From: a virus
Strand: one strand, 5' to 3'
IMG/VR virus record: IMGVR_UViG_3300020472_000032
Coordinates: 1 to 55,457 of that record
Length of the DNA: 55,457 nt
Part shown: piece after piece, positions 48,771 through 55,457 of the stretch
Layout of the letters: each line of letters starts with the position of its first letter
Numbering within the stretch: the stretch's first letter is position 1
Made by a program: the position numbers and the translations under genes
Notes under the pieces: model-generated
What the model was told of the DNA's origin: nothing
Seen by the model: only the letters and a program-made list of their open reading frames with translations
Database searches by the model: none

Positions 48771-50439
48771 CGGTGTCAGAATCGGGGTTTTCGCCACCAC
48801 CTAGTGGTGAATCGTCTCCAGTTCCTACATCATCTATGTCTGCATCTGGTGCTATATCTACTGCGGTATCTGTATTAAGCTCTTCTGGTCGCATACCAAC
48901 TGCACTTAATCCACTACTTGTATTACTGCTTTGATTAAGTTCATCAATAGTACCCATTTCTTCTTTCCACATTCTTTCGTTTTCAATGATCTCGTCTTCA
49001 TTGAGTCCAAGATACTTGCTTAATATAAAACGTCTACTTAGATAAGGAACACCTTCAAGATTGTTAAACAATCCAGAACGTTGTGTATCTAGTTCAATGC
49101 TTCTATAATCACTGAAGCTCTGTGGTTCTAAGAAACGCACTTCAAATGTTTGTGCTGGTACTTCAATGCCTTTATGTTTACAGTACATTTTAAATTCTTT
49201 GTCAAATACATCCTGCATGATGTTTTGTAATCGTAAACAATACCTATTGAATCTGTATTCCTGAATAAATGCTGTACCAACTCTGCCATCATTGTATGAG
49301 GAAGTTCCATCATCTGGTCCTGTTGGTAGATAACTGCTAGGCACACGCAATGCTCTAAGCATTTTGTTTGTAAAGTATTTTAAATCATCAATTTGACCTA
49401 GGTTTTCACCGCCTGGTAACACTTCAACTTTAGAACCTCTACCTTCGGCAGTTTGTGCAAAGAAGTAGTCTTCCATAATGGATAATGGATTATAACTGCT
49501 ATCCATAATGTTAGCACCACCACCTGTTTTAGAAGGAATACGTCTTTGATGAATTTCGTTTTTAACTCGCTCAACAAAACTGATTGCTTTGTGTGTTGGC
49601 ATGTCGCCAACGTCTACATAAAACACTCTGCGTTCTGGAGCTCTTTGTACTCTGTATATAATAATAGAATCTTCAAGTAATTCTTTTTGCTTGTATGTTT
49701 TAAAGATAGGATCTAGTATACTGTTACCAAAAGGAAAGTTTGTGTCCATTCCTTCGCTTAATGCAACATGCACAATATGTTCGGCATCAACTGCAAACTC
49801 TTGTATCTGTCCTGAATTGTTTTGAAACACACCACTAGGACCACTCATGCCAGGTGTTTGTCCGCCTTTAGCTAAGTTGTCTATTGTGTTGTAGCTATCT
49901 TTATGTTGTTTAATTTCTGTTGCTACAAGTGTTTGTAAGTTCAAGTCTATATTTTTAAGTATGTACTGCTCAGGTTCCTTGCCCTTACTATCATTTAAAA
50001 TAACTTTAGATACGTCAACTGGATTAGCCCATATAAGTTTATATGTTTCTGGATCACGTATAAAGATTTGATCTCCGTACTTAATAGTGTTTCTGAATAT
50101 TCTAAACAAACGTCTATCAAATTCATTTATATTACACCATTGCCGTAATGCTGTGTTAAGTACGTCTACTTCACTTTCTGTGCTATCTTCTTTATAATTG
50201 ATTTCAAAAGGAAGATTATCATCATCTGTAACTTGTGTACTAAACTCACTAATTGTATCTAATGCGGCATTTATTTCACTATCCATATCCATTGCGTCAT
50301 ATTGCATATAACGCTCAACACGATTAGGGTGGCCGCTGTATAACTCAGGTAGGTAACTTTGCCATCTATTTGCACTAGGAGATGCTTTATCGCTTCCTTT
50401 ACCACCTTGATATACTGTAAAATGTTTTTTCCAACTCAT
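48760..50439 (-). CDS. 20: Portal protein (T4 gp20)
   Basis: 559 residues, near T4 (524). Dodecameric portal at the packaging vertex. Family blocks seen: YMQYDAMDMDSEINAALDTISEFST, RLFRIFRNTIKYGDQIFI, YKQKELLEDSIIIYRVQRAPERRVFYVD, GRGSKVEVLPGGENLGQIDDLKYF and LRVPSSYL, followed by QEYRFNRYCLRLQN. The acidic, Gly-rich C-terminal tail is disordered. Promoters of both types lie upstream. It starts the capsid operon. Confidence 0.95.
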   Translation of the reverse strand: MSWKKHFTVYQGGKGSDKASPSANRWQSYLPELYSGHPNRVERYMQYDAMDMDSEINAALDTISEFSTQVTDDDNLPFEINYKEDSTESEVDVLNTALRQWCNINEFDRRLFRIFRNTIKYGDQIFIRDPETYKLIWANPVDVSKVILNDSKGKEPEQYILKNIDLNLQTLVATEIKQHKDSYNTIDNLAKGGQTPGMSGPSGVFQNNSGQIQEFAVDAEHIVHVALSEGMDTNFPFGNSILDPIFKTYKQKELLEDSIIIYRVQRAPERRVFYVDVGDMPTHKAISFVERVKNEIHQRRIPSKTGGGANIMDSSYNPLSIMEDYFFAQTAEGRGSKVEVLPGGENLGQIDDLKYFTNKMLRALRVPSSYLPTGPDDGTSSYNDGRVGTAFIQEYRFNRYCLRLQNIMQDVFDKEFKMYCKHKGIEVPAQTFEVRFLEPQSFSDYRSIELDTQRSGLFNNLEGVPYLSRRFILSKYLGLNEDEIIENERMWKEEMGTIDELNQSSNTSSGLSAVGMRPEELNTDTAVDIAPDADIDDVGTGDDSPLGGGENPDSDTGLT

Positions 50440-50467
50440 ATGATTTTTTCCATAACTGTATCGTTCT

Positions 50468-50496
50468 ATTGTATGTTATTTATGGTAACATGTCAA
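50468..50496 (-). promoter_or_regulatory. Sigma70-type promoter for the capsid operon
   Basis: Minus strand: TTGACA at 50491-50496, a 17-bp spacer, and TACAAT at 50468-50473. A late core (50477-50484) lies inside its spacer. Confidence 0.65.
50477..50484 (-). promoter_or_regulatory. Late promoter core CATAAATA for the capsid operon
   Basis: Minus strand CATAAATAAC, about 38 nt before the gp20 ATG, nested within the sigma70-type promoter. Confidence 0.65.
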
Positions 50497-50497
50497 C

Positions 50498-52774
50498 CTA
50501 AGAATCAAATCCCCTATTTCTCATTTCTGCTTCTTTTACATTTAGATGATTAAATGCATGTATTCTAGATTCATCTACATCATCTCGTATTTCTTTAAGT
50601 AAGGCTATTTGTTCTGTATGTCCTTTTTCACTAATTACACCTATTCTAGTTAATAGATCTGCTTCACTAGTTTTTTCAATATCTAAACCAGCCATAATAT
50701 CACCTAAGTTAGCTTTTCTAATATTATTAACAGCGGTGGTAATTTCATTATTCATATTAGTATTGTCAGCTGGTGTAGTATCATTGTCGCTTCTAGATTG
50801 GTTCCATTTATAAATTCCATAGCCAGCGGCCCCTGCGGCCGCTAATCCAGCTATAGCTAAAAGAACTGGACCAGATATAGTACCTACTAAAGCAGTACCG
50901 GCCGCTATTGTTAAACCTGCACCCACTCTAGCTATTTTTAATCCATTGCGTTTTATACCATTAAAAAGATTTTTCCAAAAATTACCGCCACCAGATTTTG
51001 GTTTACCGCCTGGCTTTGATGATCGATCACCTCCGCCGCCTAATATTACATCCGGGTCTAAAGATCCTCCGCCGCCGTCTCCTCCGCCTTCGGCTTGTTG
51101 CAACATACTCCTTGCACCAAATATAGATGCAATAGTTGCTAATTGAGTAGCAGTAAGACCACCACTAACATCTTCAGAACCTGTCATTGTTTTAATCATT
51201 TCAACAGTTGAATTACCTAAACTTGCAATGCCGGCGGCATCACCTATTTGTAATTTAACATTAGTTCCAGGTATTGTAAATCCTGTAGCGGCAACCTTAG
51301 CCATTGTTCTATTCCACTCAGTTTCAAAATTTCTATATACAGTACCTAATTGTCTAGCACTATCTGTATTTCCTTGAAATATGTCAAGTGCTTCACCTGC
51401 TTGATTGCCGGATCTCTGTAATAGATCTTGCAACATACTTAAACCCGTCATGGCTCCGCCACTAGCTGTTCCTTGATTTAAAGCAATAGCAGACATATCT
51501 CCTCTTTGCATATTGTTCACAATAGAATCTGCAATTCCTGCAAATGCTCCTATATCTCTTTGATTATATGCTTGTATTGCACCAACTATCTGATTACCAC
51601 CTAGAAGTTGATTTAACTCTAGTAATTGTTGTCCGCCATCCATTTTTCTAAGTACAGTTTCTATGTCAAAACCAGTTTGGTTAGCTATATTACCAGCTCT
51701 AGTCAACATTTTGCCTTGTTCACCAAATGTAGCTTCTAACGCATTTGCCGCCGCCCGTTGTGCAGATCTTTCATCGGGAGATAATCCAGCCAAGTAAAAA
51801 CTGGACATAGGATCTAAGTTTTCTGCCATTCGACTTCGTAATAACTCTCTTCTATCTGCACCTGTTATATTTGCCATAGCTGTAGTTTCATATAATAAAG
51901 CATTTAAACCAGTTGATGTACTCTGTAATGCATTATTAATAGTTTCTGTTGATTTCCCCATTTTTTGTTGAGAATCAATATAGTCTAACATAAGAGCATT
52001 AATATCATTAACATTCATACCAAAGTGTCCAAATTGGTCTGTAACCTCTTTAAAACGTCCACTCATACCTGCAAATTCTTTCATGCCTTCATCTACATTA
52101 TCACCTAACATGCCCAGGGCGATACTATTTTGTTCTAGACCAGATGATAAGTGAGATAATCTTAATCCTGCTTCACCGGCGGCAATTCTTAAATCTAGCA
52201 TATTAGTGTATAATCCGCCACCTGCTATAGTTGACATTTTTTGTGCTTCTTGTATAAATGTATCAGCAACACCTAACGCAAAACCTGTTGTGGCCGCGGC
52301 CATGTCAGTAGCACCACCTATTAATGCTTTAGCAACTGAGCCAAACTTATTAGATTTGAAGAAACCCGTCATTCCGGTTATCTGAGATGCTAAGCCACCT
52401 ACACCCATAACTATTGGTAATAGTGTACCTTTTAAAGATGTATTGCCATCTTGCAATGATTTAAAACCAGCCGCCAGCTGTTTAGAATTGGCTTCAAAAT
52501 TCTTTTTTGCTGTAGCTAGTTGTTGAGCTCTATCTCTATCTGCTTTTTTATTGTCTTTTCTATCGTTTGTATTTGCAACCTCATCTTGTTTGTTTGCTAC
52601 CTTTAGATGCTCTTCCATCTTCTTTAAGCCAGCAGACGAGATTTTATTGCCTCGCATTATAGATTTTAATACACCTAGAGATAAACCTGTATGAGTTGCA
52701 ATCTCACGAGCAGTAGCGTCTAACGCAAAATCTGGAATATCTGCCATTCCGTTGTCAAATGTAACTGTTGCCAT
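50498..52774 (-). CDS. Tape-measure-like virion protein with hydrophobic segment (758 aa)
   Basis: Start at the ATG 52772-52774; an upstream TTG frame begins within the promoter region. The first 60 residues look like a helix-turn-helix (LDATAREIATHTGLSLGVLKSIM). A long helical region follows with Gly/Ala-rich stretches and repeated Leu/Met/Gln patterns typical of tape-measure or phage-ejection proteins. Then comes a Gly-rich linker (GGGDGGGGS) and a hydrophobic pair of segments (GLTIAAGTALVGTISGPVLL, IAGLAAAGAAGYGIY, about residues 650-690) that could cross the host inner membrane. T4 gp29 is shorter (590). Call by architecture; not confirmed. Confidence 0.6.
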   Translation of the reverse strand: MATVTFDNGMADIPDFALDATAREIATHTGLSLGVLKSIMRGNKISSAGLKKMEEHLKVANKQDEVANTNDRKDNKKADRDRAQQLATAKKNFEANSKQLAAGFKSLQDGNTSLKGTLLPIVMGVGGLASQITGMTGFFKSNKFGSVAKALIGGATDMAAATTGFALGVADTFIQEAQKMSTIAGGGLYTNMLDLRIAAGEAGLRLSHLSSGLEQNSIALGMLGDNVDEGMKEFAGMSGRFKEVTDQFGHFGMNVNDINALMLDYIDSQQKMGKSTETINNALQSTSTGLNALLYETTAMANITGADRRELLRSRMAENLDPMSSFYLAGLSPDERSAQRAAANALEATFGEQGKMLTRAGNIANQTGFDIETVLRKMDGGQQLLELNQLLGGNQIVGAIQAYNQRDIGAFAGIADSIVNNMQRGDMSAIALNQGTASGGAMTGLSMLQDLLQRSGNQAGEALDIFQGNTDSARQLGTVYRNFETEWNRTMAKVAATGFTIPGTNVKLQIGDAAGIASLGNSTVEMIKTMTGSEDVSGGLTATQLATIASIFGARSMLQQAEGGGDGGGGSLDPDVILGGGGDRSSKPGGKPKSGGGNFWKNLFNGIKRNGLKIARVGAGLTIAAGTALVGTISGPVLLAIAGLAAAGAAGYGIYKWNQSRSDNDTTPADNTNMNNEITTAVNNIRKANLGDIMAGLDIEKTSEADLLTRIGVISEKGHTEQIALLKEIRDDVDESRIHAFNHLNVKEAEMRNRGFDS

Positions 52775-52784
52775 TAAATACCTA

Positions 52785-52792
52785 CATAAATA
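52785..52792 (+). promoter_or_regulatory. Late promoter core CATAAATA for gp26
   Basis: Plus-strand CATAAATAAC, about 45 nt before the gp26 ATG. The leader ends in AAAGGA. It lies between the gp26 start and the tape-measure start, divergent to the promoter at 52819-52826. Confidence 0.6.
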
Positions 52793-52818
52793 ACTGTGTG
52801 TAATAAAGATACACAATG

Positions 52819-52826
52819 TATTTATT
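52819..52826 (-). promoter_or_regulatory. Late promoter core AATAAATA for the tape-measure-like gene
   Basis: Minus strand AATAAATAC, about 44 nt before the ATG. The leader crosses the divergent gp26 promoter, so the two leaders are complementary over about 30 nt. Confidence 0.55.
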
Positions 52827-52837
52827 AAAGGAAAATC

Positions 52838-53668
52838 ATGTCAGATAACCCATTACTGTCTCATATGAGGCAAGAAACTGTTTTTGTTAGATTACCTAGT
52901 AAAGGAAACTTTTATAAGGATCCGCCAGACTTAACTAGTGACGGCGAAATAGGTGTACGAGCAATGACTAGTGCAGATGAACTTGCACTTAAAGTACCTG
53001 ATGCACTTTTTAATAGTGAAGCAACATATAGAGTATTACAAAGTTGTTGTCCTCGTATTAAAGATCCTAAGCAAATGCCATACAATGATGTTGATGTTGT
53101 ATTAATGGCTATACGTAGAGCTACATATGGTAATGAACTTACAGTACCAGTAGAATGTAAAAATGAGAAATGTAAACATCAACAAGATTATATAAAAGAA
53201 ATAGATCCAATTCTTGCACAAATTCCTACTCTCGAAGATCAATATACTGTAACAGTAGGAGATCTTACAGTCTATATTAGACCTATTGATTTGCATAGTA
53301 CAACAGAGTTACAACTACAAGCAGTAGAACAACTTAAGATTAATGATACTTTAACTGATTTCGAAGGTAAGCAGGAAGATATAAAAAAATTCCAGGATAG
53401 TATGAGAAATATAGCGGATAGCAATTCTAAAATTATCAGTCGATGTGTTTACATTGTAGAAATGCCAGATAAACAAAGGGTTGAAGATCCTAATCAAATA
53501 CAAGACTGGATTAATAATATCGATGTTTCTGCATATAATGACATTATGAAAAAGTTACTTGAAATACAAACTGTAGTAATTCAAGTACACGTAGAAGGCG
53601 AATGCATTAAATGTAAAGAACCATTTAAACAACCAATCGTAGTGGATCAATCACATTTTTTCGCATGA
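52838..53668 (+). CDS. 26: Baseplate hub subunit/assembly protein (T4 gp26-like)
   Basis: 276 residues. Marine gp26 pattern: ETVFVRLPSKGNFY, GEIGVRAMTSADELALKVPDAL, a SCCPRIKDP block, DVVLMAIRRATYGNELTVPVEC. Two Cys pairs (CKNEKCKH near residue 105; CIKCKEPF near 260) suggest zinc ribbons. It takes part in baseplate central-hub assembly. It has AAAGGA before the ATG and overlaps the next gene by 4 bp. Confidence 0.78.
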   Translation: MSDNPLLSHMRQETVFVRLPSKGNFYKDPPDLTSDGEIGVRAMTSADELALKVPDALFNSEATYRVLQSCCPRIKDPKQMPYNDVDVVLMAIRRATYGNELTVPVECKNEKCKHQQDYIKEIDPILAQIPTLEDQYTVTVGDLTVYIRPIDLHSTTELQLQAVEQLKINDTLTDFEGKQEDIKKFQDSMRNIADSNSKIISRCVYIVEMPDKQRVEDPNQIQDWINNIDVSAYNDIMKKLLEIQTVVIQVHVEGECIKCKEPFKQPIVVDQSHFFA

Positions 53669-53913
53669 GCGTCGCACGTAATGACTACCAGCAAGTCAGG
53701 GCGGCGCAGGAACAAATGGATGCTGAAAGAAAAGATGGAATAGCTCAACTTATGGATACAGTATTGTATACCAATGGTGCATTTTCTTATCATGACTTAT
53801 TAAAAATGGAACCATTGGAAATAGAAATTCTAGTAAATAAATTTACTGAAAAAGTAGAAAAAGAAACTGCGGTGACTCAACAACGAGCTGGAAAGAAATC
53901 TGTAAAGTTATAA
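53665..53913 (+). CDS. Small gp51-like baseplate hub assembly protein (82 aa)
   Basis: Helical and charged, with GAFSYHDLLKMEPLEIEILVNKFTEKV, resembling the YxxLLxMPxxELExLV segment of the small proteins following gp26 in marine T4-likes, where T4 has gp51. Much shorter than T4 gp51 (249), so the name is tentative. It overlaps gp26 (ATGA type) and its end overlaps the convergent minus-strand gene by 6 bp. Confidence 0.5.
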   Translation: MSVARNDYQQVRAAQEQMDAERKDGIAQLMDTVLYTNGAFSYHDLLKMEPLEIEILVNKFTEKVEKETAVTQQRAGKKSVKL

Positions 53914-54378
53914 ACTGTTTCGCCTACGAACAAATTCCTTGTCATCATCACTCCAACTTCCATAATACCCTTGTTTATCTAGCGTCTTACTTGCACTAAC
54001 CAATGTACTAAATCGTTGTAGCAATAACAAACCTGCTAAACCAAAATTCATTTCAACACCACTTACTAATTCATATTTCTCAGGATGGTCCATTAATAAC
54101 CAAAAGTCATGTGGTTTCCACACAACATTGAATTGTAACTTTGTTTTAAGCATACTTTCAAATGGTCTATCATTATGAAACCACCATATAGCAACATCTA
54201 AACTGTCGTCCCAATCTGCCGCGACATGACTAAGCTCGTCCCAGTTTTTAAATTTTTGTATACTAACTCGTTCATCTAAAATTGCTTTTTTAGCAAACGG
54301 ACATGGTGGAAAATTGTTTAGTAACGGATTTGGTCGACTTACAAAATTATATACCCAATTCTGGATTTCTTCATCCAT
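53908..54378 (-). CDS. Hypothetical protein paired with the ATP-grasp-like gene (156 aa)
   Basis: Start at the ATG 54376-54378, overlapping the upstream stop by 8 bp; a start 45 nt earlier would overlap by 53 bp. NNFPPCPFAKKAIL has a CPFA motif near residue 25. The rest has aromatic-rich segments (VAIWWFHNDRPFE, VVWKPHDFWLLMDHPEKYE). No family recognised. The gene order suggests that it works with the ATP-grasp-like enzyme. Confidence 0.6.
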   Translation of the reverse strand: MDEEIQNWVYNFVSRPNPLLNNFPPCPFAKKAILDERVSIQKFKNWDELSHVAADWDDSLDVAIWWFHNDRPFESMLKTKLQFNVVWKPHDFWLLMDHPEKYELVSGVEMNFGLAGLLLLQRFSTLVSASKTLDKQGYYGSWSDDDKEFVRRRNSL

Positions 54379-55270
54379 TGAAGTAATTGTTAAGTTCCTC
54401 GGCTGTTTGTTTACACTTGTCATAACTACTGCCTGCTACAAATGCTAGGCGTTGTCCTCCTGGTGGATTAGCTTCTTCGTTATTGTCTATATCATAGTAC
54501 ACGAAGTTTATTCCTTCTGCAACCGAAAACTTTACTCGGTCTGCTAGTTTCATCTTATATGTTTTATTTAACTTGCCCCAAATTGGTATAGTACAGCCTC
54601 CTATATCGTCAGTTATAGGTCGCCATGTTCCTTCATTATAAAAGTATTTGATTTGTTTTATATACTTAGGTCCCCAAGCATACATCATTTCTACATTTGG
54701 TCTTAAATGAACTTCTATACATTTTCCATCTATAAACTCAAAATTAACTGCACCCTTATATCCTATTAGATGAGCTTCTATAAAGTTTAATACAAACTTT
54801 CTGCGATCTAATGTTGTTAGTTCTTGCTTTTCATTTAAATCTATAGTTTCCCAATAGCTAAATTTGCCTTCGCCTAAACTATGTCCTACTGTAATACGCC
54901 AATCTAAAAACTTACCTTCATTAACTACAACATCAACAGTTGAATGTTCTCCAGCTAGTACTTCCATACAAATATGAGCAGGTGTATAGTTTTTAATGTA
55001 ATCTTCAACATCTTCACATAAATTAGTTCCTATACCCATACCCCAAAGGTTTTCAATTGGTTTACTAAAGCATGGGATAAAGTCAGGTTTAGACTTTCCG
55101 TGTCTAAACCATTTCATGTTTTGATAATCTAGAATCTTACGTTTATCATATATCCAAGCATATTGCGGATACATTTCAATACTACTAGTATCCCACAAAG
55201 GAATATCTGCATCAGATAGTAGATCATGTTCCTCACAGTATTGTGAGAACTGTTCATCATCTAACCACAT
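54371..55270 (-). CDS. ATP-grasp-like ligase
   Basis: 299 residues. CMEVLAGEHSTVDVVVNEGK resembles the central ATP-grasp strand pair (E...G.E.SvD...), and YKGAVNFEFIDGKCIEVHLRPN resembles the metal-binding GxxNxxF....IEvNxRx motif near the end of the fold. The N-terminal 80 residues are Trp/Tyr-rich and not typical of known families. Such enzymes join a carboxylate to an amine or thiol with ATP; the substrate is unknown. AAGGAGG lies about 9 nt before the ATG, preceded by a hairpin. Confidence 0.6.
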   Translation of the reverse strand: MWLDDEQFSQYCEEHDLLSDADIPLWDTSSIEMYPQYAWIYDKRKILDYQNMKWFRHGKSKPDFIPCFSKPIENLWGMGIGTNLCEDVEDYIKNYTPAHICMEVLAGEHSTVDVVVNEGKFLDWRITVGHSLGEGKFSYWETIDLNEKQELTTLDRRKFVLNFIEAHLIGYKGAVNFEFIDGKCIEVHLRPNVEMMYAWGPKYIKQIKYFYNEGTWRPITDDIGGCTIPIWGKLNKTYKMKLADRVKFSVAEGINFVYYDIDNNEEANPPGGQRLAFVAGSSYDKCKQTAEELNNYFNG

Positions 55271-55457
55271 TTACTAATTCCTCCTTAACGATGAACAAGT
55301 TCATCGGATTCATCGTCTTTCGACTCGAATCATTTACTATACTTAGTCTATTTGGCTTTGGTTCAGTCGCACTTAGCCTGTTTACGGCAAAGCACAACTG
55401 GTCCATTTGTCTCGGAACCGACGCAACATCATTGTACAACCTTACGGCAGAGGCGGT
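55271..55457 (-). promoter_or_regulatory. Structured leader-like region upstream of the ATP-grasp-like gene
   Basis: 187 bp to the window edge without a convincing gene. In the minus direction it contains TCGG-TT-CCGA, a GATTC/GAATC stem enclosing GTC-GAAA-GAC, and a GATGAA/TTCATC hairpin just before AAGGAGG. A 60-residue minus frame starting at TTG and a hydrophobic plus-strand frame running off the edge (from 55291) both lack ribosome-binding sites. Could be a regulatory leader or the end of an RNA gene. Confidence 0.4.

Noticed and set aside
55257-55439. 60-residue minus-strand ORF starting at TTG
   Set aside because: No ribosome-binding site and overlaps hairpins before the ATP-grasp-like gene. 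Coding cannot be excluded because the window ends here.
55291-55457. Hydrophobic plus-strand reading frame running off the right edge
   Set aside because: No ribosome-binding site or promoter; lies antisense to a leader-like region.

Overview
The window is part of the genome of a T4-superfamily myovirus, very AT-rich and probably marine. The evidence is gene content: recognisable counterparts of T4 gp41, gp61, UvsW, UvsX, UvsY, gp32, gp17, gp16, gp4, gp18, gp19, gp13, gp14, gp15, gp20, gp21, gp22, gp23 and gp26. Several small proteins and fibre-type genes resemble those of cyanophages and pelagiphages. The host is not visible in the sequence; a SAR11-like or other low-GC marine bacterium is inference. 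I found no tRNA genes, CRISPR array, insertion sequence or integrase.

Layout. Positions 1-16.1 kb are almost all minus strand. They hold the replication and recombination cassette (gp41 helicase, gp61 primase, a gp62-like clamp-loader subunit, UvsW, an AAA+ ATPase, UvsY, UvsX, gp32) mixed with small early genes, four of which are very short. Sigma70-type promoters (TTGAC followed by a 16-17 bp spacer and a TATAAT-like box) precede several of these genes. Positions 16.1-28.9 kb hold head-filling and tail genes: terminase gp17 and gp16, head completion gp4, two gp19 tube paralogues, a large gp18 sheath, gp13, and several predicted internal-head proteins. Positions 30.3-34.0 kb form a plus-strand neck operon (unknown, gp14, gp15, Nudix). 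Two glycosyltransferases and a set of modular tail fibre genes, one with a C-terminal S74 chaperone, occupy 34-44.2 kb. After a roughly 400-bp non-coding interval carrying a candidate structured RNA comes the head operon gp20, small protein, acidic core protein, gp21, gp22, gp23 (50.4 to 44.6 kb, minus strand). The right end has a tape-measure-like protein, plus-strand gp26 and a gp51-like gene, and an ATP-grasp-like gene.

Regulation. Late promoters have the T4-type core (NNTAAATA) in front of most structural genes. At five genes this core lies exactly 5 nt before the ATG with no Shine-Dalgarno sequence, which predicts leaderless late mRNAs. Intergenic hairpins or terminators follow gp23, the candidate RNA, gp18, the Cys-cluster protein and the AAA+ ATPase.

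Most interesting signals: (1) a promoter-to-terminator non-coding RNA at about 44.24-44.50 kb with tRNA-like closing helices and a possible pseudoknot; (2) a cohort of late proteins with T4 internal-protein-like N-termini, including a PD-(D/E)xK nuclease-like protein, an HExxH metallopeptidase-like protein and a metallothionein-like Cys cluster, plus a shared LRKLAG motif with the scaffold; (3) leaderless transcription; (4) a 186-residue miniature of the bacterial Pol III alpha catalytic core; (5) a short beta-rich module shared by sheath, neck and fibre proteins.
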